A stretch of 33,571 bases of DNA from Alkalihalophilus marmarensis DSM 21297 (GCF_000474275.2 NZ_ATAE01000065.1:1-33571), one strand, 5' to 3'. Shown: positions 24,816-33,473, counted from the stretch's first letter. Translations and numbers: made by a program. The notes: generated from the letters alone by a model not told the origin.

Positions 24816-25370
24816 CTATTCATTTAATAAGTGCCGTTCTTGACCTTCTTTGTACCAGTCGTTCCCGAAAGCATCATTAATTACAACGACTGGAAAGTCT
24901 TTTACAGTCAACTTTCGAATAGCTTCTGTTCCTAGATCCTCAAAAGCTACTACTTCGACCGATTTAATAGTTTTAGCAATAAGGGCCCCTAAACCACCGA
25001 TAGCCACAAAATAAACTGCTTTATTTTCTTTTATAGCACCAACAACTTCTCTACTTCGATATCCCTTGCCTATCATTCCTTTAAGTCCTTTATTTAATAG
25101 ACACGGTGTGTATTTATCCATTCGGCTACTTGTAGTAGGACCGGCTGAACCAATTAATGCATTTGGCTTAGCAGGTGTCGGTCCTACATAATAAATAACT
25201 TGATTTTCTAATGTAATTGGCAGCTTTTCTCCTCTTTCTAACATTTCGTACATTCTCTTATGGGCCATGTCCCTTGCAGTATAAATATCTCCAGAAAGCA
25301 ATAAATTGTCTCCTGCTTTTAAAGAGATAATCTTCTCATTCGTTAGTGGAAGATCAACTTTTCTTTGCAT
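24816..25370 (-). CDS. Class I fumarase/tartrate dehydratase beta subunit
   Basis: Beta subunit of 184 residues of an Fe-S hydro-lyase. The sequence has LKAGDNLLLSGDIYTARDMAH, then YYVGPTPAKPNALIGSAGPT and TSSRMDKYTP, the signature of the FumA/TtdB C-terminal half. The ATG at 25370 has AAAGGTGG 8 bases upstream; extending to 25418 would overlap the alpha gene. Two-subunit class I fumarases hydrate fumarate, tartrate or mesaconate. With a citramalate-type CoA pathway in the same operon I favour mesaconate hydration to citramalate (mesaconase). Sequence alone does not distinguish these. Confidence 0.9.
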   Translation of the reverse strand: MQRKVDLPLTNEKIISLKAGDNLLLSGDIYTARDMAHKRMYEMLERGEKLPITLENQVIYYVGPTPAKPNALIGSAGPTTSSRMDKYTPCLLNKGLKGMIGKGYRSREVVGAIKENKAVYFVAIGGLGALIAKTIKSVEVVAFEDLGTEAIRKLTVKDFPVVVINDAFGNDWYKEGQERHLLNE

Positions 25371-25386
25371 TTTAATTTCCACCTTT

Positions 25387-26232
25387 TCATAAAGTGAATG
25401 TTTTATGTCTGCTTGCATGACAGTTAAGATTAACTGCTACTGGTAAAGCCGCAATATGACAAGGAGCTATTTCAACTTTTACATCCAGTGCAGTCGTACT
25501 ACCACCCATCCCTTGTGGACCAACGCCTAAATTATTGATTTCTTTTATTAACTCTTTTTCTAGTTTTGCTACATGGGGCTTTGGATGTCTGTGTTCAATT
25601 GGTCGAAATAGAGATTTTTTGGCTAGATAGGCTGACAACTCAAAGTTGCCACCAATCCCGACACCTACTACTAGGGGTGGACAAGCATTAGGTCCTGCTT
25701 CTTCAACTGTTTTTAGTATAAATTCTTTAATCCCTTCAATCCCATCCGCAGGGGTGAGCATGGATAACCTGCTCATATTTTCACTTCCCCCACCTTTTGC
25801 GGACATATGAACCGTCAAGTGATCTCCTTCCACCAACTCAACATGTATAACAGCAGGTGCATTATAATCTTTACTTTTTTCTCGTGATAATGGGTCCTCC
25901 ACAATGGAATGTCTGAGATAGCCCTCTTCATAACCTTTTCTCACACCTTCATTGAGCGCTTCTGTAAGACTCCCGCCAGTCACCATTATTTCTCGCCCAA
26001 TTTCAACAATAAAAACTGCTACACCCGTATCTTGACACATAGGAACCCGTTCTGAGGAAGCAATATTGGCATTATCAATAAGTTGACTTAATATATTTCT
26101 TCCTGTCTCAGACGTTTCTGTCTTTATGGACGATTTAAATGCAGTGATGATATCATTTCCTAAGTCATAGTTAGCTTCTTGACACATCACTGAGACGTTT
26201 TCAACGATATCTTCATAATGTATTTGTTTCAA
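25387..26232 (-). CDS. Class I fumarase/tartrate dehydratase alpha subunit
   Basis: Alpha subunit of 281 residues carrying the [4Fe-4S] cluster. The three ligand cysteines are visible: Cys66 (VPMCQDTG), Cys184 (NACPPLVVGVGIGG) and Cys271 (NLNCHASRH). The start is a TTG at 26232 with AAAGGAG 7 bases before it; the longer reading to 26256 has no site. It is followed after 16 bases by the beta subunit. The cluster makes the enzyme oxygen-sensitive in known members. Physiological substrate is inferred from the operon: mesaconate is favoured, with fumarate or tartrate as alternatives. Confidence 0.92.
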   Translation of the reverse strand: MKQIHYEDIVENVSVMCQEANYDLGNDIITAFKSSIKTETSETGRNILSQLIDNANIASSERVPMCQDTGVAVFIVEIGREIMVTGGSLTEALNEGVRKGYEEGYLRHSIVEDPLSREKSKDYNAPAVIHVELVEGDHLTVHMSAKGGGSENMSRLSMLTPADGIEGIKEFILKTVEEAGPNACPPLVVGVGIGGNFELSAYLAKKSLFRPIEHRHPKPHVAKLEKELIKEINNLGVGPQGMGGSTTALDVKVEIAPCHIAALPVAVNLNCHASRHKTFTL

Positions 26233-26290
26233 CGGTATTCTCCTTTCTGAAATCAAACGGTAACAAAATCTATCTTAGTTAACGTTCTAT

Positions 26291-27925
26291 TCAAAGAAGT
26301 GGCAATTCAGATATGTTAAAGTTCCAAACAAGTGGTAGATACAAATAAATCACGACAGTAAGAATAATGCTAAAAATAATATTGAGCCAAATACCTGACT
26401 TAGCCATATCTTTAATTGTCAGTACACCTGAACTAAAAACAATGGCGTTAGGAGGAGTTGCAATTGGCAGCATAAATGCACATGATGCCGCTATAGTGGT
26501 CCCTGCAATTAGCGCAATCGGATGAACTCCAACCGCTACTGCTAATGCTCCCATCATTGGAATTAGCATCGTAGCAGTTGCTGTGTTGGAAGTAATTTCC
26601 GTCAAGAAAATTACTAGGAAGATTACCGCAAAGAGAATAACAATTACTGGGAAATTCGAGAGGCCTGTCAACTGACTCCCAACCCATTCAGTCAAACCTG
26701 AATTAGTAAATCCAGCTGCTAAAGCTAATCCTCCTCCAAATAAAATCAGGATCCCCCACGGCAACTTTTTAGTCGTTTCCCAGTTTAATAAACTCTCTCC
26801 TGGCTTCTGCTTTGAAGGAAGTATGAAAAGAACCACAGCTGCTGTTATTGCAATAATGGCATCATCAATTCCTTGAGACACATATGGTTGCAACAAAAAT
26901 GAACGAGTAATCCAAGCAATAGCTGTCAATGTAAATACAGCTGCTACCATTCCCTCTTCCCTACTCATACTCCCTAATGCTTTATACTGTTCCCTGATGA
27001 TTTCTGATCCTCCAGGAAGATCCTTAATTCTTAATGGAAATAGAAATTTAACTAAAACAAAGAACGCTACCCCTGTAAAAACTATTGCAATTGGAACGCC
27101 GAAAAGCATCCAGCTGGCAAAAGAAATGTCTAGTCCATATGTTTCTCGTGCAAATCCTGCCATGATCGTATTAGGGGGCGTACCTATTAGTGTACCAAGA
27201 CCACCAGTTAAAGCAGAGTATGAAATGGCAAGCATTAGCGCTTTTCCAAACTTATCTTTTAAATTTGAAATATCGCTCACTCTATGTTGCTTTAGTAGTT
27301 CTCCGAAGTTAACAATGATTGCTGTTCCAATTGGTACCATTAGCATAGTAGTCGCTGTACTTGAAATCCACATAGATAAAAATGCAGTAGCTATCATAAA
27401 ACCCAGGATAATTTTCTCGGTGCTAGTACCAACTAGATTGATAATTGATAAAGCAATCCTTCGGTGTAGATTCCACCTTTCCATAGCTAAGGCGATCATA
27501 AAACCACCCATAAATAGAAAAATGATGTCTGAGCCATATGCTGAAGTGGTGGTATTTAGATCCACCCCCCCTGTAAGTGGGAATAAAATGATGGGCAATA
27601 AAGCCGTAACAGGGATAGGAACTGCTTCTGTCATCCACCAGACAGCCATCCATATAGTTATAGCTAAAACAGCTTGAGCTTGATTAGATAATCCTTCTGG
27701 TTGAAAAAACAAAATACATAGTAAAAATAAAACAGGTCCAGCTACAAGACCTATGCGTTGGGCATTGTTTTTCTTAGGAACAGGTGGTTCCGATTTTGCT
27801 TTTTCGATGCTAAAATCTTTTTGAACCGCTTCTGATCCCTTGATTGTAAAAAGACTCATAAACTTCTTTATTGTGAAATGTTCTTCCCAGAAGACCTTGC
27901 TAGCCTTAGATATAAGCTGTTTCAT
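26291..27925 (-). CDS. DASS/SLC13-family carboxylate transporter
   Basis: Membrane protein of 544 residues in the divalent anion:sodium symporter family. An N-terminal cytoplasmic extension of about 55 residues precedes the first hydrophobic segment. The two repeated Na/carboxylate motifs are present: SSTATTMLMVP with GTLIGTPPNTIMAGF in the first half, and TEITSNTATATMLIP with ATPPNAIVFSSG in the second. Members import succinate, malate, fumarate or related dicarboxylates with sodium. The ATG at 27925 has AAAGGGG 7 bases upstream. Sitting inside cluster 2, it most likely imports the dicarboxylate that the operon degrades. Confidence 0.9.
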   Translation of the reverse strand: MKQLISKASKVFWEEHFTIKKFMSLFTIKGSEAVQKDFSIEKAKSEPPVPKKNNAQRIGLVAGPVLFLLCILFFQPEGLSNQAQAVLAITIWMAVWWMTEAVPIPVTALLPIILFPLTGGVDLNTTTSAYGSDIIFLFMGGFMIALAMERWNLHRRIALSIINLVGTSTEKIILGFMIATAFLSMWISSTATTMLMVPIGTAIIVNFGELLKQHRVSDISNLKDKFGKALMLAISYSALTGGLGTLIGTPPNTIMAGFARETYGLDISFASWMLFGVPIAIVFTGVAFFVLVKFLFPLRIKDLPGGSEIIREQYKALGSMSREEGMVAAVFTLTAIAWITRSFLLQPYVSQGIDDAIIAITAAVVLFILPSKQKPGESLLNWETTKKLPWGILILFGGGLALAAGFTNSGLTEWVGSQLTGLSNFPVIVILFAVIFLVIFLTEITSNTATATMLIPMMGALAVAVGVHPIALIAGTTIAASCAFMLPIATPPNAIVFSSGVLTIKDMAKSGIWLNIIFSIILTVVIYLYLPLVWNFNISELPLL

Positions 27926-27956
27926 TAGCACACCCCTTTATTATCCCAGTCATAAA

Positions 27957-27970
27957 TTGAAGCGCTTACA
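27957..27970. promoter_or_regulatory. Weak cre-like (CcpA) site
   Basis: TTGAAGCGCTTACA, between the MaoC stop and the DASS start, fits the catabolite-responsive consensus TGWAANCGNTNWCA except at positions 2-3. If real it would tie the distal part of cluster 2 to carbon catabolite control. Weak evidence. Confidence 0.3.
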
Positions 27971-27982
27971 AAAAGCATTAAA

Positions 27983-28507
27983 TTATATTTTGTTTGAATC
28001 TCTTAAAACTTTTTCTAGTAAGTTATTTTTCAAATTTGGAGCATGATCTTTTTTATAAACCATAAATGTCCGTTTAAACGTTACGACAATTTTACCTTCC
28101 TGGTTGTAGCCACTCGTCCTAACTTTAACAATGCCTACATTCTGACGGGATTTTGACTCACGTTTCTCAAGCACTTCACTGTATGAATAAATGGTATCCC
28201 CTTCAAAAACCGGATTAGGTAACTGAATTTCATCCCATCCTAAATTTGCCATGACATTTTGAGAGATATCTGTGACAGATTGGCCTGTAACCAATGCAAC
28301 AGTAAATGTCGAATCTACTAAGGGACGACCGAATTCGGTCTTCTTTGAGTATACTTCATCAAAATGGATGGGATTTGTATTCTGTGTTAAAAGGGTAAAC
28401 CAAATATTATCAGTTTGAGTTACCGTACGTCCAAGCGGGTGAGCGTAAATGTCACCAATATTAAAATCTTCTAAAAACCTACCATTCCAACCTTCTTTTA
28501 TACTCAT
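27983..28507 (-). CDS. Small MaoC-like hydratase (itaconyl/mesaconyl-CoA type)
   Basis: Single hot-dog hydratase of 174 residues. The MaoC hydratase motif is recognisable as TQNTNPIHFDEVYSKKTEFG with His48, but the usual catalytic Asp of the D-x-N-P-x-H motif is Asn43 here. Single-domain MaoC proteins next to a CitE-like lyase and an acyl-CoA dehydrogenase resemble the itaconyl-CoA hydratase arrangement known in mycobacteria. I infer hydration of itaconyl- or mesaconyl-CoA to citramalyl-CoA, a second route into the lyase step besides the fumarase. AAGGAGG stands 8 bases before the ATG. It lies 31 bases after the acyl-CoA dehydrogenase gene and 57 bases before the DASS gene. Confidence 0.82.
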   Translation of the reverse strand: MSIKEGWNGRFLEDFNIGDIYAHPLGRTVTQTDNIWFTLLTQNTNPIHFDEVYSKKTEFGRPLVDSTFTVALVTGQSVTDISQNVMANLGWDEIQLPNPVFEGDTIYSYSEVLEKRESKSRQNVGIVKVRTSGYNQEGKIVVTFKRTFMVYKKDHAPNLKNNLLEKVLRDSNKI

Positions 28508-28538
28508 CTATTTTTCCTCCTTATATTTAAAATCTCTA

Positions 28539-29723
28539 TTAATACGTTCTCGGCATCTTTAGTACATGTTGTCCGATATAAGACAGAATCATATTGTTAT
28601 TTACAGGAGCTACTTGATACATTCTTGTTTCTCGAAACTTTCTTTCAATGTTGTACTCTTTGACAAACCCATTACCACCAAAAGTATCAATACAGGCATT
28701 ACCAGCTTCCCAACTCGCTTTGCTTGATAAATATTTGGCTGTATTGGCCAGCTCTCCACATGCCATCCCTTGATCGAATTGATCAGCCGCCATATTTCTT
28801 ACTACTTCAGAAGCTTTAACTGACGCATACGCTTTTGAGATTGGAAATTGAACACCCTGGTTAGAACCTATTTTCCTGTTAAATACTTCGCGTTCACTCG
28901 CATATTTTACGGCTTCATCTATAAAGAAGTAGCCATCACCAACCGCTTCTGAAGCAAGAAGTATTCTCTCAGCATTCATACCATCTAAAACATATTTGAA
29001 GCCCTTTCCTTCTTCTCCTATCAACGCATCTTCGGGTATATGCATATTTTTATACCAAACTTTATTTGTTGCATAATTGAACATTGTTGTTACAGGCTCA
29101 ACTATTAAGGAATCTGGCTGGTTTTTTCTGATTTCCCTTAAATCAATAAGGAAAAGGCTGATCCCGTCTGTTTTTTTCTGCACTTCCTCTCTCTGAGTAG
29201 TTCTAGCAAGTAACATTAATAAGTCAGATTGTTCTATCCGACTGGTCCAGTTTTTGTGGCCATCTACCACATAACCATCGTCTGTTTTATCAGCAAAAGT
29301 CTTTATAGCTGTAGTATTTGATCCTGCTTCAGGCTCAGTAATGGAAAACGATTGAAAACGTAAATCTCCCTTAGCAATGAGGGGTAGATACTTCATCTTC
29401 TGAGCTTCTGAACCATGTTTTAACAATGCACCCATTGTATACATCTGAGCGTGACAGCCTGCTGCGTGCCCACCTGCTCTATGAATCTCCTCTAAAATAA
29501 TACTAGCTTCCATAATTCCGTAGCCTTTCCCACCATATTCTTCAGGGATCAAAACTGAAAGATAGCCCTGTTGAGTCAATGCATCCACAAACTCATAAGG
29601 GTAGGCACGCTGCTCATCCAGCTCTCGCCAATAGTGATTTGAATAGCTTTCACAGAAATGCCGTATTTCTTTTCTTAGTTGCATTCTTTGTTCTTCATTT
29701 AACCTGTTTGTTGTAATATTCAT
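28539..29723 (-). CDS. Acyl-CoA dehydrogenase family protein
   Basis: FAD-dependent enzyme of 394 residues. FAD/substrate motifs SFSITEPEAGSNTTAI and the C-terminal IDTFGGNGFVKEYNIERKFR are present. Glu252 in GMNAERILLA aligns by eye with the catalytic Glu of isovaleryl-CoA dehydrogenase, whereas the C-terminal position used by medium-chain enzymes is occupied by the stretch RMYQVAPVNNN, lacking Glu. This suits a branched acyl-CoA such as methylsuccinyl-CoA, oxidised to mesaconyl-CoA, but that is inference. First gene of cluster 2; AGGAGG is 10 bases before the start and a good promoter lies about 35 bases further up. Confidence 0.87.
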   Translation of the reverse strand: MNITTNRLNEEQRMQLRKEIRHFCESYSNHYWRELDEQRAYPYEFVDALTQQGYLSVLIPEEYGGKGYGIMEASIILEEIHRAGGHAAGCHAQMYTMGALLKHGSEAQKMKYLPLIAKGDLRFQSFSITEPEAGSNTTAIKTFADKTDDGYVVDGHKNWTSRIEQSDLLMLLARTTQREEVQKKTDGISLFLIDLREIRKNQPDSLIVEPVTTMFNYATNKVWYKNMHIPEDALIGEEGKGFKYVLDGMNAERILLASEAVGDGYFFIDEAVKYASEREVFNRKIGSNQGVQFPISKAYASVKASEVVRNMAADQFDQGMACGELANTAKYLSSKASWEAGNACIDTFGGNGFVKEYNIERKFRETRMYQVAPVNNNMILSYIGQHVLKMPRTY

Positions 29724-29755
29724 TCACTTTCAACCTCCTAACTTTGTTAACTCAA

Positions 29756-29784
29756 ATTATAACTTTGCAATTTTCAGAAAACAA
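29756..29784 (-). promoter_or_regulatory. Sigma-A-type promoter of cluster 2
   Basis: Minus strand: -35 TTGTTT (29784-29779), spacer 17, -10 TATAAT (29761-29756). It would give a start near 29748, about 25 bases before the acyl-CoA dehydrogenase ATG. Confidence 0.65.
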
Positions 29785-29836
29785 TTTCAATTATGCATAG
29801 ATTCAATGTAGTTTTTGCATTAATAAAAAATTAATA

Positions 29837-29870
29837 AACAAAGCGTATCTAAAAAGAGATACGCTTTGTT
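29837..29870. repeat. 14-bp perfect hairpin in the divergent promoter region
   Basis: Arms AACAAAGCGTATCT and AGATACGCTTTGTT with loop AAAAAG. On the minus strand it is followed by a T-rich run (TTTATTAATTTTTT), like a terminator, yet no minus-strand gene lies upstream. It could insulate the operon, terminate leftward read-through or antisense RNA, or act as an attenuator if a second promoter lies beyond it. Confidence 0.6.
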
Positions 29871-29933
29871 CATAAATTCTTTTGGATTCAATCACCAAAC
29901 CAGTTCTCCTATAAATTGATAGACTTTTTCTGA

Positions 29934-29946
29934 AGGGAATTTCCCT
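29934..29946. promoter_or_regulatory. 13-bp palindrome, possible LysR-protein operator
   Basis: AGGGAA-T-TTCCCT lies between the divergent promoters of cluster 2 and the LysR gene. A binding site for the LysR protein is inferred from position; it does not follow the simple T-N11-A form. Confidence 0.35.
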
Positions 29947-29974
29947 CTGTATTTTCCCCTCTATAGTTTTATTA

Positions 29975-30002
29975 TTGTGTTAATACATAGCTGTTATATA
30001 AT
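29975..30002 (+). promoter_or_regulatory. Promoter of the LysR gene
   Basis: -35 TTGTGT (29975-29980), spacer 16, -10 TATAAT (29997-30002), about 48 bases before the gene. Together with 29756-29784, this makes the 29724-30049 gap a divergent control region with no further gene. Confidence 0.6.
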
Positions 30003-30049
30003 AAATAAAATGTAATTTTTAAAATTCAGTATATTCAAAAAGGGTGTAT

Positions 30050-30943
30050 ATGATCATGGATATGGTGCAGTTGAAAAACTTTATAGTAGTTGCAGAAGAA
30101 GAAAATATGACAAAAGCAGCTGATTTACTCCTCCTCTCTCAATCTGCTTTAAGTCGATCTATTCACACGATGGAAAAAGAATTAGGTGTACCATTGTTTG
30201 ACAGAAAAAACAGGAAAATTGTATTGAATCAGTATGGGAAAATTTTTTTAAAAGATGCCAAAAATATGGTTCAGTATTGGGATCACTCAAAGATTAGGTT
30301 AAAAGAAATGATTGATCCTAGTATGGGAAATGTATCTGCTTCATTTGTCCATAGCTTGGGGATTACTTACATTCCCGAAATCTTAAAGGCATTTAAGCAA
30401 GACCACCCAGGATATAACCTCTCATTACAGGAAGGAAAAGCACCGAACATTATTAAAGACCTTTTAACTAATGATATAGAGTTTGGTTTTGGAACTCAGT
30501 ACAAAACTTTTCCAGAGCTTGAATACACCGTACTTTTCAAAGACAAAATTTCACTAGTTATTTCTGCTCAACACCGTTTCGCAAAGTTAAATCATCCTAT
30601 TACACTTGACATGTTAGAAGCCGAACCATTTATACAATATACTTCAGGTACAGAACTAAAAAAGTTGATTGAAGCTACAATTAACTCATTTAATAGAAAA
30701 TTAAATACAGTTTATGATGGTCTAGAGGTCAATAGTATTATTGGTATAGTACGTGCAAATCAAGGCATAGCCTTTATCCCCGACTCAATAATTCCTACTA
30801 TCAATGGAATTAGGGCAGTTAAAGTTGAGGGCGTAAATATTGAACGACCAATATACTTAATTCATAAAAAGCAGGGATATTTATCAAAAGCTGCTTTACA
30901 ATTTAAAAATTTCATATTAAATAGGCACAACCTTCTTAAATAA
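30050..30943 (+). CDS. LysR-family transcriptional regulator
   Basis: Regulator of about 297 residues. The N-terminal winged helix is clear: MTKAADLLLLSQSALSRSIH is the HTH, followed by MEKELGVPLFDRKNRKI. The remainder is the periplasmic-binding-like effector domain. AAGGG lies 5 bases before the ATG at 30050; GTG at 30044 and ATG at 30056 are alternatives. It is divergent from cluster 2 across a 326-base gap with promoters facing both ways, the classic LysR layout, so it is the likely activator of that operon, with the imported acid or a CoA intermediate as inducer (inference). Confidence 0.92.
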   Translation: MIMDMVQLKNFIVVAEEENMTKAADLLLLSQSALSRSIHTMEKELGVPLFDRKNRKIVLNQYGKIFLKDAKNMVQYWDHSKIRLKEMIDPSMGNVSASFVHSLGITYIPEILKAFKQDHPGYNLSLQEGKAPNIIKDLLTNDIEFGFGTQYKTFPELEYTVLFKDKISLVISAQHRFAKLNHPITLDMLEAEPFIQYTSGTELKKLIEATINSFNRKLNTVYDGLEVNSIIGIVRANQGIAFIPDSIIPTINGIRAVKVEGVNIERPIYLIHKKQGYLSKAALQFKNFILNRHNLLK

Positions 30944-30965
30944 TAAGGTGTGCCCTGTTTTATTT
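30924..30965 (+). terminator. Intrinsic terminator after the LysR gene
   Basis: Stem GGCACA-CCTT against AAGG-TGTGCC (one bulged A), 10-base loop, followed by CTGTTTTATTT. It overlaps the end of the gene. Confidence 0.75.
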
Positions 30966-31000
30966 CTCTTCATGGATCTAATCAAATGCTGGTTATTCTA

Positions 31001-32191
31001 TTATGATACTAACCCCTGTTTTCTTAAGGTAATAGTTACATAAGCACAAACTATAGAAAAAATAGAAATTATCACCACCACTCCGTTCCAACCATAATTT
31101 GTATAAAATACACCACTGACCGTTCCTCCGACGCTACCTCCAATATAGTAAGCAAACAGATAAATAGATGCTGCTTGGGCTTTATTTTGTACTGCCACTT
31201 GCCCAACCCAGGTGCTAATGATAGAGTGAGCTGCGAAAAAACCAAAAGTAAAAATCGCAATTCCTAGAATCTTAATCCAAATGTTAATAGTTAGTGTAAT
31301 CCATAGACCTGCCAATAATATTATTAATGATAGTTGCAACACTTTTTTAAGACCATGTCTACCTGCAAGCATTCCCATCCATGTAGAACTGAATGTACCA
31401 ACTAAATACACAATAAAAATAAAACCTACAACTGATTCACTTAGAGAGTAAGGAGGTTTAATTAGTTCGAAACCAATATAATTATATAGGGCGACAAAGC
31501 TGGCTGCTGCAAAAAAGCCTATCATAAACAACTTCATTAGACTAGTAGAACCTAAGTGACATATAAACGTTCTTGCCAAATTTATTGTGCTAAAAGGTTT
31601 CGATTCGAAATGAGCTTGCTTGGGAAGAAGCAACATAAATAGTAAGCTCGATAATAAACAAATAATCCCTACCCCGATTAACGCCACCTGCCAGTTAAAA
31701 TGATCGGTTAAGACACCGCCAATAATCCGACCACTCATTCCACCAATAGAATTCCCGCTAACATATAGTCCCATTGCCAAGCTCAGACTTCTTGGTTCAA
31801 TCTCCTCTCCAAGGTATGCCATCGCCACAGCTGGGAGACCTGCCAAAGTAATTCCCTGGATAACTCGTAGAAAAATCAAAAGTTCAAAACTCTGTACAAA
31901 TCCGATAGCGATTGAAAGAATAGCTGAAAGAACTAAAGAAATGGCCATGATACTCTTTCTACCAAAAACTTCTGACAAGGAACCTGCAATCAATAAACTT
32001 ACAGCTAAAGAAATAGTAGTTCCTGACTGCGTTAAACTGGACATTGCAGGAGAAACATTAAATTCTTCTGCTATCTGCGGTAGAATAGGCTGCATTCCCC
32101 ATAATATTGCGAAGGTGCAAAACCCCCCCGCAAAAAATGCCAAGTTAGTTTTTTTAAAATCCGTTGTACCACGTTGTATATATTGTTCCAT
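31001..32191 (-). CDS. MFS transporter, YnfM/Bcr-like exporter group
   Basis: Membrane protein of 396 residues with about 12 hydrophobic segments. Motif A is present as AGSLSEVFGRKSIM after TM2, and the TM4-TM5 area has LRVIQGITLAGLPAVAMAYLGEE, both typical of drug/metabolite exporters of the major facilitator superfamily related to YnfM. AAAGGGG is 8 bases before the ATG. It faces the LysR gene tail to tail, so they share no promoter. Substrate unknown; a link to cluster 2, for example export of an acid, is possible but nothing in the sequence proves it. Confidence 0.82.
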   Translation of the reverse strand: MEQYIQRGTTDFKKTNLAFFAGGFCTFAILWGMQPILPQIAEEFNVSPAMSSLTQSGTTISLAVSLLIAGSLSEVFGRKSIMAISLVLSAILSIAIGFVQSFELLIFLRVIQGITLAGLPAVAMAYLGEEIEPRSLSLAMGLYVSGNSIGGMSGRIIGGVLTDHFNWQVALIGVGIICLLSSLLFMLLLPKQAHFESKPFSTINLARTFICHLGSTSLMKLFMIGFFAAASFVALYNYIGFELIKPPYSLSESVVGFIFIVYLVGTFSSTWMGMLAGRHGLKKVLQLSLIILLAGLWITLTINIWIKILGIAIFTFGFFAAHSIISTWVGQVAVQNKAQAASIYLFAYYIGGSVGGTVSGVFYTNYGWNGVVVIISIFSIVCAYVTITLRKQGLVS

Positions 32192-32498
32192 ATTGGAAAC
32201 CCCTTTAGAATTAGTATGGAACGATTTAGCTTAGTTTTATAATACTCTTATTTCTAACGATCCTCTAATCGATTTTTTTCATTTGATTGATGTAGAAATT
32301 GCATTGTTTAATTAAGTGAAACTCTATTTGAATATGAGCCAATAATTAATTCAAAATAAAAAAGTCAAACCCTTATAGAGTTTAACTTTAATTTTATATA
32401 ATTTTTAAATCCTAAACTCCTCCACCCACTGGTAAAAGAATACAAAAAGCATTGGTGGTTTTAAAACTAAAAGAGAAGCATAAGCAGCTTGCTCTGAC
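32192..32498. other. Gap between the MFS gene and the broken integrase
   Basis: AT-rich. Contents: the MFS 5' region, a weak hairpin AAAGT-AAAC/GTTT-ACTTT (32361-32389, one mismatch, A/T runs on both sides), and an 8-bp inverted repeat AGCTTGCT/AGCAAGCT (32486-32493 and 32503-32510) at its right edge. No gene. Confidence 0.45.
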
Positions 32499-33473
32499 AT
32501 GCAGCAAGCTATAAATTCAAAATCATTCGTAGATAAAGCTTCCTCAAAAGTTAGTAGCACCCGTGCCCGATCCTTTCAATTAAAACTCCTTTTAAAACAT
32601 TTAAGTTATATGAAGTTGAAAAATATTAATGTTGCTGCTTACCAGAAAGTATTAAACACTCTCCATGAAGAAGGTTATGCTCTTAATACTATAAGCGGAG
32701 TCCACTCAACTGGAAGGATGATCTTTAAAAAAGCACTTGAATATGACTTAATAAAAAAAAACCTACAGATTTCGCAAAACCAATCCGTAAGGTAGATACT
32801 ATTGAAGAGTTAGAAAACCAAGAACAATCGCTTAAGTTCTTAGAAAAAAGAGGAACTTAGTATTTTTTTAAAAACGTGCTTTGACTAACGGCTTACCTCA
32901 AGATAAATATATATTTCCCCTACTAGCATACAGCGGCATCCGCATAGGTGAATTAATTGCCTTAAAATGGCCAGATATTGACTTTGATGATAATACTATC
33001 AATATTACTAAAACCATTTATAACCCCAAAAACAATGACAAAGACTATATTCTTTTAACTCCTAAAACTAAAGGTTCCATACGCAAAATTAAAATTGACG
33101 ATGATATTATCAACTCCTTAAGACAGCATAAAAAAGAGCAAAACTTATTAAAAATGTACCATCGTGATGAATACGTCGATAATAACTTTATTTTCACCAA
33201 ACCTTCAGGTCACCCTATGTTACAGAAAACTATTAATTGGAGAATGACTAGACTATCAAATCAAACAAACTTAATAAACACTTAACTCCACATTCATTAA
33301 GACATACCCACACCTCGCTACTAATTGAAGCTGGCGTGGGTATTAAAGAAATTCAGCAGCGTCTAGGCCATACTGATATTGAAACAACTATGAATATATA
33401 TGCTCACCTTACTTCTGATATGGAAGAAAAAGCTTCAAAGAAGTTTAGTGATCTAATGAAAAAAGTTTTTTGA
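32499..33473 (+). pseudogene. Frameshifted tyrosine recombinase (phage/ICE integrase)
   Basis: Remnant of a phage-type integrase split over several frames. Piece 1 (to about 32750) is the SAM-like core-binding domain (LKLKNINVAAYQKVLNTLH compares with integrase core). A slip at a run of nine A (32753-32761) leads to DFAKPIRKVDTIEELE; another in an A-run near 32844-32849 and a probable one near 32865 precede the catalytic part from 32881 with SGIRIGELIALKWPDID (catalytic Arg). A further frameshift near 33270 precedes HSLRHTH, LGHTDIETT and MNIYAHL (catalytic Tyr), ending at TGA 33471-33473. The N-terminal arm-binding domain is missing. Catalytic residues survive, but the frame is broken at least three times, so it is inactive. 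Confidence 0.85.

Noticed and set aside
32361-32389. Hairpin as a terminator
   Set aside because: Only nine pairs with a mismatch, and no gene ends next to it on either strand.
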